From: Chryseobacterium ginsenosidimutans
GTDB taxonomy: Bacteria > Bacteroidota > Bacteroidia > Flavobacteriales > Weeksellaceae
Direction: 5' to 3'
Assembly: GCF_030823405.1 (NCBI RefSeq)
Contig: NZ_JAUSXC010000001.1
Location: 3,827,001-3,891,000 of the forward strand
DNA length: 64,000 bases
Each line of letters opens with the position of its first letter. Positions within the stretch are counted from its first letter, which is position 1. Below, one piece after another: positions 26,754 to 37,696 of this stretch. The notes beneath the pieces were generated by a model. The model saw only the letters and a list, made by a program, of their open reading frames with translations. It had not been told where the DNA came from and made no database searches. The position numbers and the translations under genes were made by a program.

Positions 26754-29729
26754 TTAAAATTTAACATTAAGCTGAATACCTACCGTTCTGGCTGTCGGCA
26801 ATTGCCCCATTTCTACCCCCGGAGTGATTTGATTATCATTAAGTGTTGCAACTTCCGGATCAAATAATGGAAACTTCGACCACATCCAAAGGTTTCTTCC
26901 GAATAAAGCGATAGTTAAGTCTGTAATTTTAAGCTGTTCAGTGACGCTTTTCGGGAATGTATAAGCGATTCTGGCATCTCTTAATTTGATAAAAGAAGTA
27001 TCGAATGTATTCGTTTCTACGTTTGCTCTTCTGTAATAGTCTGCGTAATAAGCCGATGCCAAAACTCCTTTCGTATTCGGAGAGAATGAACCGTCAGGAT
27101 TCTGAACAACTCCTGCTCCCACGATTAAACCTCCAGGATTGTCCCTTCCTATTAATGTATGCTCAAGTTTTCCCTGTTCTGTCATTTTGTGATGAGACTG
27201 AGAATAAGCCATACCTTTGTACTGACCATCAAATGAGAAACTTACCGTAATTCCTTTATACCTGAATTCATTTTGAAGGCCAGCTCTCCATTCGGGATAG
27301 GCATTTCCTATTTTCTTCATCTGAGTAGGTTTTGCCGTTAAGCCATCGGTTGCATTAAAAATAACCTGTCCGTCCGGTGAATACATCAACCCGTAGCCGT
27401 ACATATCTCCTAATGAACCGCCGACAACTGCATTAAAGTAAACAACACCTCCTACACTTCCCATAGTGTAAGGCTCTCCCTGAAATTCTGCTGGAATAGA
27501 AAGAATTTTGTTTCTATTCATCGACCAGTTTGCATTTACGCTCCATGAGAAATTTTTATTTTTTACAGGGTAAGTATTTAAGGTCATTTCAAGACCTCTG
27601 TTTCTCACTTCTCCTGCATTGATAACCCTTCCGCTATACCCGGTTTCCCATAATACAGGAATTGTAACAATCTGATCTTTTGAATTGTTCTGATAAGCTG
27701 TGATTGTATAATTAATTCTATTTTTAAGAATCGTGAAATCCATTCCCGCTTCGATATTGGTAATCATATTGGGTCTCAAGTTCGGATTTGGATATGTTGC
27801 CGGAGATTCTACAGAACCCGTAAAATCACTGTTGTTATAATATTTGATTAACTGATAAGGATTTGTATCATTACCTACTTTAGACCATGAAGCTCTTAGT
27901 TTCCAATAGTTAAATTTATCAGATGCTAAATTGAAAATATCCGAAAGAATAAACGACGTGGCAACCGAAGGATAAAAATATGAACGGTTCTCCTTAGGAA
28001 GTGTACTGCTCCAGTCGTTTCTCGCAGTAAGATCTAAAAAGGCCAGATTTTTGTAGCTTAAAGTTGTCAAAGCATACGCACTGTTAACCTGCTTGTCGCT
28101 TGGTTTTGCGAATTTTATAATTGTTGAAATACCATTTGGCATTGTATAAAGCCCGGGTTTCTGAAGCCCCTCTGCCAGATAATCATTCATTGTATATTCT
28201 GTGTAACGGATATTTCCTCCTGCTGATGCACTGAAATCGAAATCATTGAATTTATTTCTGTAAGTAAATAAGATGTCATTGTTTAAATCCATCAACTTCA
28301 CATGCTGCTCTCTGTACATCCCCTGAAGATAATTTGCCGTATTCCAAGGTCTTTTTTGAGTACGCTCCTCATTGGTTAATTCCATTCCCGACCTCAACAT
28401 TACGTCGAAGTTCTTAGTAATTTTATAATTAATATTTACGTTTCCTGTAATGAAGTTTTTATCAACACCATTCAGCATTTCGTAGGCAATCAAATAAGGA
28501 TTGTCGATGAACGAACTGAACGGATGAATCTGCTCAACCTGATCTTTACCTACTTTCCATATCGGCTTATACCAAGACAGATCAACATTCGGATTCTGGA
28601 AAATCATGAAATAAGAAATAGACTGATTGCTGTATCCTGTTGCAGGTAGATTGTCACTTTTTGTTTTATTGTAATTTAGTTTAATACCTATTTTTAATTT
28701 TTCATTTAATTTATGATCAACTGAAAAAGCGGCATTAAATCTGTTGAAACCCGTATTTGGCATCATCCATTCATTCTTTAAATAGGTTAAAGATGATCTG
28801 AAAGATGTATTTTCGTTGGAAGCTTCTATTGCTATATTGTTTGAGAAAGTTGTTCCTGTCTGCCAAAAATCTTTAATATTGTCTTTATAAGGACGCCATA
28901 ATTGCCTTGTTGCACTTTGCCCCTCCGTTGTAGGATCATACTGAAAATAATACTGTCCTGCGAACTTCGGTCCGAAAGCACTACTCGTTCCGCCTGTATT
29001 TATACCGTCTGCAGAAGCTCCGTAAGAGTAAAAGTAATTTCCGCCTGCGTCCTTCTGCATTGTTCCCTGACCGTATTCATACTGGTAATCCGGCCATTTT
29101 AATACCGTGTCGTAACTGGAATAAGAGTTTAAACTAACCTGTACTTTTCCTTTCTTACCTTTTCCTGATTTTGTGGTAATCATGATTGCCCCGCCTGCAC
29201 CTCTGGAACCATACAGAGCCGATGCTGTAGAACCTTTTAAAACGGTAATAGATTCAATATCATCAGGATTTACTGTATTGATACCATTTCCGTAATCGAT
29301 AGGTAAATCTGCCTTAGAACCTGCACCATAAGCGGAAAATCCTGTTCCTGTCGTATTATTATTCATAGGCACACCGTCTATAACGATGAGAGCGTTATTT
29401 TGATCTGGATTCATAGAAATATCACCACGTAATTTGATGATTGAACTTCCTAATGGCCCGGCTCCTGCAGTCTGAATTTTTAATCCGGCTACTTTTCCTT
29501 CCAGAGCCTGTGACCAGTTGTTATTCTGGGTTTTTAAAAGTTCTTCAGAATTTATTTTTTCTGCAACGTACCCTAAAGATCTGTCTTGCCTTTTGATTCC
29601 GAGAGCGGTTACCACTACTTCGTCTATGTTTTTGATAGTGTCTCGTTTTGCCTTTTGTTGAGCCACCACATTGACACTGACCAGCCCCAATAGTGATAAA
29701 ATAAATAACTTTTGTGTCTCTTTACGCAT
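26754..29729 (-). CDS. susC: SusC/RagA-family TonB-dependent outer-membrane transporter
   Basis: The protein has 991 residues: signal peptide (ending VNVVAQ), TonB-box-like DEVVVTALGIKRQDRSLGYV directly after it, plug (ALEGKVAGLKI, LRGDISM, ALIVIDGVPMNN, VLKGSTASALYGSRGAGGAI) and a 22-strand-type barrel. The carboxypeptidase-D-regulatory-like domain that usually precedes the plug in SusC proteins is missing. It imports ligands delivered by the SusD protein at 25286 using TonB energy. The promoter region (29746-29836) carries an 11-bp-spaced hexamer array, suggesting phosphate control. Confidence 0.96.
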   Translation of the reverse strand: MRKETQKLFILSLLGLVSVNVVAQQKAKRDTIKNIDEVVVTALGIKRQDRSLGYVAEKINSEELLKTQNNNWSQALEGKVAGLKIQTAGAGPLGSSIIKLRGDISMNPDQNNALIVIDGVPMNNNTTGTGFSAYGAGSKADLPIDYGNGINTVNPDDIESITVLKGSTASALYGSRGAGGAIMITTKSGKGKKGKVQVSLNSYSSYDTVLKWPDYQYEYGQGTMQKDAGGNYFYSYGASADGINTGGTSSAFGPKFAGQYYFQYDPTTEGQSATRQLWRPYKDNIKDFWQTGTTFSNNIAIEASNENTSFRSSLTYLKNEWMMPNTGFNRFNAAFSVDHKLNEKLKIGIKLNYNKTKSDNLPATGYSNQSISYFMIFQNPNVDLSWYKPIWKVGKDQVEQIHPFSSFIDNPYLIAYEMLNGVDKNFITGNVNINYKITKNFDVMLRSGMELTNEERTQKRPWNTANYLQGMYREQHVKLMDLNNDILFTYRNKFNDFDFSASAGGNIRYTEYTMNDYLAEGLQKPGLYTMPNGISTIIKFAKPSDKQVNSAYALTTLSYKNLAFLDLTARNDWSSTLPKENRSYFYPSVATSFILSDIFNLASDKFNYWKLRASWSKVGNDTNPYQLIKYYNNSDFTGSVESPATYPNPNLRPNMITNIEAGMDFTILKNRINYTITAYQNNSKDQIVTIPVLWETGYSGRVINAGEVRNRGLEMTLNTYPVKNKNFSWSVNANWSMNRNKILSIPAEFQGEPYTMGSVGGVVYFNAVVGGSLGDMYGYGLMYSPDGQVIFNATDGLTAKPTQMKKIGNAYPEWRAGLQNEFRYKGITVSFSFDGQYKGMAYSQSHHKMTEQGKLEHTLIGRDNPGGLIVGAGVVQNPDGSFSPNTKGVLASAYYADYYRRANVETNTFDTSFIKLRDARIAYTFPKSVTEQLKITDLTIALFGRNLWMWSKFPLFDPEVATLNDNQITPGVEMGQLPTARTVGIQLNVKF

Positions 29730-29745
29730 ATCCTTTTTGTTTGCG

Positions 29746-29753
29746 CAAAATTA
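29746..29753 (-). promoter_or_regulatory. susC promoter -7 box
   Basis: Minus-strand TAATTTTG fits TAnnTTTG; no convincing -33 TTG lies at the right distance, as expected for an activator-dependent promoter. The start codon is 17 bases downstream. Confidence 0.55.
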
Positions 29754-29775
29754 AAACGACATTATGGTTATGGTT

Positions 29776-29836
29776 TTAACATGGTTTTAACATTTATTAA
29801 ATAATTATTAAACGTTATATGAACTTACAATTAACA
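29776..29836. promoter_or_regulatory. PHO-box-like array, six hexamers at 11-bp spacing
   Basis: Plus-strand hexamers at 29776, 29787, 29798, 29809, 29820 and 29831 read TTAACA, TTAACA, TAAATA, TAAACG, TGAACT, TTAACA: three exact and three with 4 of 6 matches. On the coding strand the core is the 11-mer TGTTAAAACCA, in part duplicated. A second in-step pair lies at 29856 (TTAACA) and 29867 (TTAAAA). TTAACA-N5-TTAACA matches the Bacillus PhoP-box pattern TT(A/T/C)ACA-N5, and 11-bp repeats are also the E. coli PHO-box layout. The array ends 22 bp from the -7 box. The remaining gene-free part up to 30052 holds only a terminator. Confidence 0.55.
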
Positions 29837-29997
29837 AAAACATACATCAATTTGGTTAACAACAGGTTAAAAAAATTAAGAATTCTTAATATCACAGGTT
29901 AAACTTATTTATTTAATTTTATTGTCTTTTTTTGAGAAAATAAACATTTACCGTATTTATAGTAGTTTGAGACAGATTAATTTTAAGCAAATTATGC

Positions 29998-30030
29998 AAA
30001 AAGCCTGTCTCTTCATTGAGACAGGCTTTA
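29998..30030 (-). terminator. Terminator of the TonB receptor-GDPD operon
   Basis: AAAGCCTGTCTC (30000-30011) pairs perfectly with its complement at 30018-30029 across a 6-nt loop; 12-bp stem, 23 bases past the glpQ-like stop. Confidence 0.9.
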
Positions 30031-30052
30031 TTAATTGAATATTATTTGTAAA

Positions 30053-30799
30053 TTATTTACTTTTCAGCTGATCCGGAATATTAGTTGTAATAAACCCTAT
30101 TCCCTGAGCTTTTAATTCGTCTGAAACCGCAACATCATTCACTGTCCATGCATTTGTGATCAATCCTAAAGCTTTTGCATCAGAAATCCAGGTTGGGTTT
30201 TTCTGGAAAATGCTGTAATGGTAATCAATCCCGTCTAAACCTTCGTCTTTAATCTGCTGTGGAGACAATTCACCTTTCAGATACTGAACTTTAAAAGTAG
30301 GTTCAATTTTTTTAATTTCTTTACAAATATTAAGACTGAAAGAGATATACTCACACTGAGATTCCAGCTTCATATCTTTAATCATTTTAATTGTTTTTGC
30401 CGTCAGTTCGTCTTCTTTTTCCTTTGTTTTATCAGGCTTTATTTCAACAATCAGCTTTAGTGATTTATCCTTTTTCCCCTGCTTTAAATAATCTTTCAAA
30501 GTAGGAAAATCTTCACCGTTTGATAACTTTATTTTCTTTAAATCTTTAAAATCGGTTTCAGAAATTTCCATTTTTGCGTGATGCTCATCGTGGTTGATCA
30601 CCAGAACGCCATCTTTCGTCATTCTCACATCAAATTCAGATCCGTAAATCTTCAGATTCTGTGCGTTTTCCAATGACTTTAATGAGTTTTCCGTTGTCGG
30701 AGGCTGGCTTTGCCAATAACCTCTGTGTGCGATAATCTGGGTCTGTGCCTTCATTACTACTGTGCTTAAAACTGCTAACCCTAAGATAAAATTTTTCAT
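30053..30799 (-). CDS. Glycerophosphodiester phosphodiesterase, secreted
   Basis: A 248-residue GDPD-family TIM barrel with a signal peptide (ending VVMKAQ). It hydrolyses glycerophosphodiesters to glycerol-3-phosphate and an alcohol. Catalytic and metal residues are visible: H25-R-G27 in IIAHRGYW, the E55/D57 pair in SEFDVRM, and H70-D71 in VLVINHDEHH; also EIKPDK with the conserved Glu. It is compact and has the usual length of bacterial UgpQ-like enzymes. It lies 62 bp after the TonB receptor at 30862 and shares its terminator, so it is the enzyme of that uptake unit. Confidence 0.93.
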   Translation of the reverse strand: MKNFILGLAVLSTVVMKAQTQIIAHRGYWQSQPPTTENSLKSLENAQNLKIYGSEFDVRMTKDGVLVINHDEHHAKMEISETDFKDLKKIKLSNGEDFPTLKDYLKQGKKDKSLKLIVEIKPDKTKEKEDELTAKTIKMIKDMKLESQCEYISFSLNICKEIKKIEPTFKVQYLKGELSPQQIKDEGLDGIDYHYSIFQKNPTWISDAKALGLITNAWTVNDVAVSDELKAQGIGFITTNIPDQLKSK

Positions 30800-30861
30800 A
30801 TATAAATTAGATATTTAAATCAAAAGTCTTTAGATCTTTAGATAAAGATAATATTTTATTG

Positions 30862-33800
30862 TTAAAAACTATATTTTGCTCCAATCTGAATTTGATAAGG
30901 ATTTCCTGATAATGGCTCTAAACCGCTTGTATTTAAGTTATATTTAAGCTCTTTTGTAACCGGATCGAAACCTGAAATTCTGTAAAGAGCCATATTCCCG
31001 TACGATTTATTAACTCCCCATTCCTTGTTCAGCAAGTTGGCTACATTGAAAATATCAACAGAAAGTTCAAACGCACCGATTTTTTCAAACTTAATCTTTT
31101 TTGCTACGCGAACATCCCAAACTCCATAGAATCCGTTCTTACCACCATTTCTTTCGGCAATTTTATGATTATAATCGGTAATGTAATTTTTTAAAGCTTG
31201 TCCCACTTCCGGATTATCAATTAAAGTCTGTGTAAGATTCGGGAAAATATAAGCCAGATCATTCGTATCAACGAAATCTCCGTTCACGTTTCCACCTGCA
31301 GTCACAGAGAAACGTGTACCTCCTATTCCTGAATATCTTAATCCTAAAGTAAACCCTGCAATCGTAGGTGAGTTACCATAGATAACCACTTTGTTTCTAA
31401 ACTGATTATCAGAATATGTCATTTTTAAATTTCTGGGATCACTTTGAACCAACGTAGACAATGTCGCAGAATTTGCTACGTTTCCATTGTATGAAGTATT
31501 GTCTTTGATGTCTGACCAAGTATAACTCGCCGTAATTTCCCCATCTCTCCAATAGCGGTAGCTTGTATCTGCCACGAAGGAGAACTGGTTAACTTTTCCA
31601 TCGCTTACAAGCTCAAGAACTCTTCCGAAATTTTGGTTAATTCTTCCATCTTTCCAGTTCATGGTTCCGTTTGCCGCCACAGAACTTACTGGTACGAAAA
31701 CGCCTCTTCCACCTTCATTATCAAGAGTAAAATAAGGATTTGCCACCATGTTTCGGTCATAATAGAAGTAATTATTTCTACCTAAAGCCATATAACCTGC
31801 AAGTCCCACCCGGAATTTCTCGTTAAAGAAGTGTGTATATGAAATATTAGCTTTATAGACGATCGGAATTTTCGCGTCCTTTCCTGTATAGTTAATTGTC
31901 GGAAGCTGATATTGCGGTAATGAAGGAACAGTACCGTAATCATTTCTATAACTGTTGAAATCCTGAGTAAGACCAATCTGTGAAGGATTCACGTCAACTG
32001 TTGCCAAATGCTTTCCATCAAACACCAAATTATTGATAACCATATAATTATTAATATCTGAAGAGAAAATACCAGCTCCAAACTTCAAGAAATCCTTGTT
32101 TCCTTCATTAATATTCCAATCAAACTGGAATCTCGGCTGAATGATAAAAGATTTGATCTGATTATCGGTTCTTATTCCCATTTGATCATATAATTTTTGG
32201 TTGAACTCAGCTTTCGGGTAACCTCCGTAATCTAATCTTAAACCTGCCATTAAATCAAGACCTTTTGCAATTTTTGTCTGAATTTGCCCATAAACTCCTA
32301 AATTATAAATACTTGATTTTACAGAAGGATCATCCATCAAAGGAACTTCTCTGTAGAATCTGTAGGCAATAAGATTGTTGAAATTATAAAGATTATCCGG
32401 GTTTGTAGCCGCTTCCCTGAAATGGAATCTTCCGTTCACCTCACTTCCGTAAACAGATTTTGCCCTTGTGTACATAAAATCTGCCCCGAAAGTATATTTA
32501 ATTTTATCTGCATTGTAATATAAATTATCTACAATCTGGAAAACATTGTTTCTAAAACCTTCCTGTCCGAAACGGTGACCTCCAATCTGAATATTTGTAG
32601 ATTTGTTTCCGTCGATATTGGTAATAATATTTTCAACAATAGCTCTAGGAACAGCGTGTCCCAATTCGTCATTTTGATAACTGTCCTGTAATGTATATAA
32701 ATATTGTGCCTTTAATTCGTTGGTTATATTAGGCTTTAAGTTTGATCTTAAAGTTAACAGCAAACTATTATCAAGGTTTTTGTCGTTACCGTAAGATTCA
32801 AATGCATTAATTGCCGTATTATCTCCTAATCCGTTTTTATTTAAATCGTATGTAAAATTGTTTCTTAGAGTCAATAAGTTCTTATCATTAATCTGCCAGT
32901 CTAAACGCAAGAACCCGGCATCAGAATTTCTTACTTTATCGAAACTACCAAACTGAGGGGTATTTCCCACTCCATATTTTGATCTTGCGATATCTAAGAA
33001 TTTATTAAGCGTTGCTGTTGTAACATTTAATCTCAACTCATCTTCGTGAGATTTGATATCGGCAATTTGTAACGGTCTGGAATCCAACTGATGATCCCAA
33101 GCCATGAAGAAGTGCAATTTATTTTTAATAATTGGGCCTCCCAATGAAAATCCGAACTGAGAAGTTGAAAAATCGTTATCTCTTTTGTTTCCGCGAATAT
33201 CATACGGACTAGAAAGCCAATTTGTTCTTAAATATTCCCAAGCACTTCCTGAAAACTTGTTTGTTCCCGATTTCGTCACCGCACTTACCGTTCCACCACC
33301 GCTTCTTCCCAATGTTACATCATATTGGTTGGTTGTGATTTTAAATTCACGAACTGCCTCAATTGATATTGAAAACGGAGCACTGCTTCGGCTTGTTGTA
33401 GAACCTGCAGAAGTCGGGTTTTTCGCCGTCATCCCATCAATCGTAAAGTTGGTGGAAGACCCAAGTTGTCCGGATAAATTTCCTCCTTTACCACTCAAAG
33501 GAGAAAGTTCTGAAAGACTGGTGAAGTTTCTTCCGTTTACTGGTAAAATTCCGATATTTTTCGCTGTAATTGCTGTTGCAGCACCAAGATTTCCGATTTT
33601 GTTTTTCAGGTTTCCTACAACAATTACTTCTTCAATCGTTTTTTCACTTCCAAAATCCATGTTCACCGTTACCTGATCTCCGAAGTTCACGTTGTATCCT
33701 TCTCTTTTTTCATCGTTTACAATTACCGTATAAGGCCCGCCAAGAGGAATTTCTTTGAAAATATATTCTCCTTTTGAGTTGGTTTCTGTCTCGGTTTTAA

Positions 33801-33960
33801 AACCTGTCGATTCGTTTATAATCGTTACTTTCATTTTTTCCTGAGCCGTTTTTCCAACACCTGTTATCCTTCCGACAATTGATGCCTGTGTTGTCTGTGC
33901 ATACGCCAGTGTTCCAAAACTCAAGAACAATAATCCCAATACAATCTTTACTTTTCTCAT
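30862..33960 (-). CDS. TonB-dependent receptor with carboxypeptidase-like domain (Oar-type)
   Basis: The protein has 1032 residues: signal peptide (to about 21, ending TLAYAQ), a carboxypeptidase-regulatory-like domain (about 26-95; IVGRITGVGKTAQEKMKVTI, NSKGEYIFKEIPLGGPY), a plug (about 110-230; EVIVVGNLKNKIGNLGAATAIT, TNFTIDGMTAKNP), and a long barrel ending YQIQIGAKYSF with the terminal Phe needed for outer-membrane assembly. It imports an unknown large ligand using TonB. Downstream in the same operon is the glycerophosphodiester phosphodiesterase, and the promoter bears a PHO-box-like array, which suggests uptake of phospholipid-derived or other phosphate esters. Confidence 0.92.
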   Translation of the reverse strand: MRKVKIVLGLLFLSFGTLAYAQTTQASIVGRITGVGKTAQEKMKVTIINESTGFKTETETNSKGEYIFKEIPLGGPYTVIVNDEKREGYNVNFGDQVTVNMDFGSEKTIEEVIVVGNLKNKIGNLGAATAITAKNIGILPVNGRNFTSLSELSPLSGKGGNLSGQLGSSTNFTIDGMTAKNPTSAGSTTSRSSAPFSISIEAVREFKITTNQYDVTLGRSGGGTVSAVTKSGTNKFSGSAWEYLRTNWLSSPYDIRGNKRDNDFSTSQFGFSLGGPIIKNKLHFFMAWDHQLDSRPLQIADIKSHEDELRLNVTTATLNKFLDIARSKYGVGNTPQFGSFDKVRNSDAGFLRLDWQINDKNLLTLRNNFTYDLNKNGLGDNTAINAFESYGNDKNLDNSLLLTLRSNLKPNITNELKAQYLYTLQDSYQNDELGHAVPRAIVENIITNIDGNKSTNIQIGGHRFGQEGFRNNVFQIVDNLYYNADKIKYTFGADFMYTRAKSVYGSEVNGRFHFREAATNPDNLYNFNNLIAYRFYREVPLMDDPSVKSSIYNLGVYGQIQTKIAKGLDLMAGLRLDYGGYPKAEFNQKLYDQMGIRTDNQIKSFIIQPRFQFDWNINEGNKDFLKFGAGIFSSDINNYMVINNLVFDGKHLATVDVNPSQIGLTQDFNSYRNDYGTVPSLPQYQLPTINYTGKDAKIPIVYKANISYTHFFNEKFRVGLAGYMALGRNNYFYYDRNMVANPYFTLDNEGGRGVFVPVSSVAANGTMNWKDGRINQNFGRVLELVSDGKVNQFSFVADTSYRYWRDGEITASYTWSDIKDNTSYNGNVANSATLSTLVQSDPRNLKMTYSDNQFRNKVVIYGNSPTIAGFTLGLRYSGIGGTRFSVTAGGNVNGDFVDTNDLAYIFPNLTQTLIDNPEVGQALKNYITDYNHKIAERNGGKNGFYGVWDVRVAKKIKFEKIGAFELSVDIFNVANLLNKEWGVNKSYGNMALYRISGFDPVTKELKYNLNTSGLEPLSGNPYQIQIGAKYSF

Positions 33961-33978
33961 TTTTTCAAATTAGCTTTG

Positions 33979-33986
33979 CAAAGGTA
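33979..33986 (-). promoter_or_regulatory. TonB receptor promoter -7 box
   Basis: Minus-strand TACCTTTG fits TAnnTTTG, 18 bases before the start codon. No TTG stands at -33; the hexamer array begins 23 bp further upstream, as at susC (22 bp). Confidence 0.6.
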
Positions 33987-34009
33987 TCTCCACATTGAGA
34001 GCCTTTTGT

Positions 34010-34070
34010 TTAAGGGAATTTTAACATTCTTTAAATTATGTTATAACATTATGTTAAATAAACTTTAACA
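34010..34070. promoter_or_regulatory. PHO-box-like array, six hexamers at 11-bp spacing
   Basis: Plus-strand hexamers at 34010, 34021, 34032, 34043, 34054 and 34065 read TTAAGG, TTAACA, TAAATT, ATAACA, TTAAAT, TTAACA: two exact, one 5/6, two 4/6, one 3/6 to TTAACA, all in strict 11-bp register. Same orientation, unit number and distance to the -7 box as the array before susC. The region is AT-rich, so weak matches alone mean little; the shared geometry is the evidence. Confidence 0.55.
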
Positions 34071-34103
34071 CAAAACTTATCCCTTACACAACCAGTTTAT
34101 TGA

Positions 34104-36203
<2,100 letters not shown>

Positions 36204-36222
36204 TAATTACTTAATATCTTTT

Positions 36223-36250
36223 AAAGACTGTCTTTTGGGCAGTCTTTTTT
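36223..36250 (+). terminator. ligA terminator
   Basis: AAAGACTG (36223-36230) pairs with CAGTCTTT (36240-36247) over a 9-nt loop, followed by T's. Confidence 0.9.
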
Positions 36251-36312
36251 GTTTAAAATATCCTAAAATAAAGATTTTATCGTAATTTTATTCAAAGTTT
36301 AAAATTTAAAAA

Positions 36313-36960
36313 ATGGAATTTTTAAAGGATCATTATATCATTCAGAATGAATTATTACTGATATTTATCTCTGTAATTCTTGGCATCATGATCGGTACAG
36401 AACGTGAGTACAGAAACAAATCTGCAGGGTTGCGTACTTTTATTTTAGTATGTTTTGGATCTTGTCTCTTTACTATTCTTTCTATTAAAATTGGTGTCGC
36501 AAATCCTGATCGATTGGCCGCAAATATCATTACGGGAATCGGATTTTTAGGAGCTGGGGTTATTTTTAAAGGTGACAATAAAATCGACGGAATCACAACG
36601 GCAACAACAATTTGGGCCACAGCTTCTATCGGAATGGCGGTTGGCTCAGGATATTTTTACATTGCACTTTTGGGTACAGTTTTGGTCTTACTGATTTTGA
36701 GCTCTTTAACCTATTTTGAAAGATTTATCGACCGAAAACACAAGATCCGGGAATACAAAATCGCGGTTACTAATTATCACGATATCAAACATTGTGAAGA
36801 ACTTTTTATAAAAAGCCATTTAAAATTTATTCTTTCAAAGCAACAATATACTCAGGGAAACCTTGCTACAACATGGATTATCACAGGAAACAGCATCCAT
36901 CATGAAGCTTTAATAAAAACCCTGATGGGAGATGAAAAAATTATCGCTTATCAATTTTAA
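36313..36960 (+). CDS. mgtC: MgtC/SapB family membrane protein
   Basis: The protein has 215 residues. The N-terminal 140 residues carry four to five membrane segments with the MgtC signature: LGIMIGTEREYRNKSAGLRT, ANIITGIGFLGAGVIFKG, ITTATTIWATASIGMAVGSG. A soluble ACT-like C-terminal part follows (about 145-215). MgtC proteins are linked to growth at low Mg2+ and regulation of ATP synthase or phosphate uptake; the transport role is unproven. Lone plus-strand gene after ligA. The start at 36313 (MEFLKDHY) is the only good one. Confidence 0.93.
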   Translation: MEFLKDHYIIQNELLLIFISVILGIMIGTEREYRNKSAGLRTFILVCFGSCLFTILSIKIGVANPDRLAANIITGIGFLGAGVIFKGDNKIDGITTATTIWATASIGMAVGSGYFYIALLGTVLVLLILSSLTYFERFIDRKHKIREYKIAVTNYHDIKHCEELFIKSHLKFILSKQQYTQGNLATTWIITGNSIHHEALIKTLMGDEKIIAYQF

Positions 36961-37000
36961 ACAAAAAAAACAGAAATTAAAAAAATCTATCCTTCTAACT

Positions 37001-37480
37001 TTATTTCTTTTTGAAAACGTATAAATTTTTATTCGGCCCATCAATAGGATGACCATTCATGTCAAGTTGTGTGACGGTATTTTCTCCAACTTTATATTTG
37101 TAATTAGAATTTTTACCTTTCAATGTGATCACACTTCCCACATCATTCCATTCAAAAGTTCCCTTGTCTTCATTTTTAGTTTTTCTTTCAAGATATTCTT
37201 CTGAGATTTTGAAAGTTTTATCTTTATTTAAAATTAAAACCGTTTTAATTCCCGGGCAATCCGCACAAGGCACAACTGCTTCATATGTTCCGTACCAATC
37301 TAAAGAGTTTTCAGAATTATGTGCAGTTCCCGCGCTATCATTTTTTGTAGTATCCATAGGAGTTTGAATTGCCATAGGATCTGTTTTGGGATTAACATCT
37401 ATTTCCGGATTTTTGTCTTTTGGCGTACAGGAAATCATTAACGAAATTGTCGTTATTCCTAAAATTTTTAAAGTATTCAT
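37001..37480 (-). CDS. NlpE-like copper-resistance lipoprotein
   Basis: The protein has 159 residues from MNTLKILGI; the 59 in-frame residues upstream are not protein-like. Lipobox LMISC with Cys18 as the lipidated residue. After a Pro/Asp/Thr-rich linker (about 20-58) comes the NlpE N-terminal beta-barrel: YGTYEAVVPCADCPGIKTVL with the C72xxC75 pair, and YLERKTKNEDKGTFEW. In E. coli NlpE signals envelope and copper stress through Cpx; there is no Cpx here, so only the fold and location are safe. It is divergent from the S46 peptidase at 37697. Confidence 0.88.
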   Translation of the reverse strand: MNTLKILGITTISLMISCTPKDKNPEIDVNPKTDPMAIQTPMDTTKNDSAGTAHNSENSLDWYGTYEAVVPCADCPGIKTVLILNKDKTFKISEEYLERKTKNEDKGTFEWNDVGSVITLKGKNSNYKYKVGENTVTQLDMNGHPIDGPNKNLYVFKKK

Positions 37481-37696
37481 GTTAAATAATTTAAATATAT
37501 TAATATCACGTGTAAATTTTATAAAACAAAAATTGAGCCGATAAAAACTATAATTGAAGCTTCCATAAAAGCACTTACACAAATATAACCCGTTAACAAT
37601 CAGACAAAAGATTAAATATTTCCATTCAGAATCCAGAACTGATAATTCATCACTCAAATCTCCCTTTTTCTTTGTAAATTGGGCAAAATTTTGATT

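Noticed and set aside
37480..37657. 59-residue N-terminal extension of the NlpE-like protein
   Set aside because: The lipobox begins at Met of 37480; the extension has no signal-like or conserved sequence.
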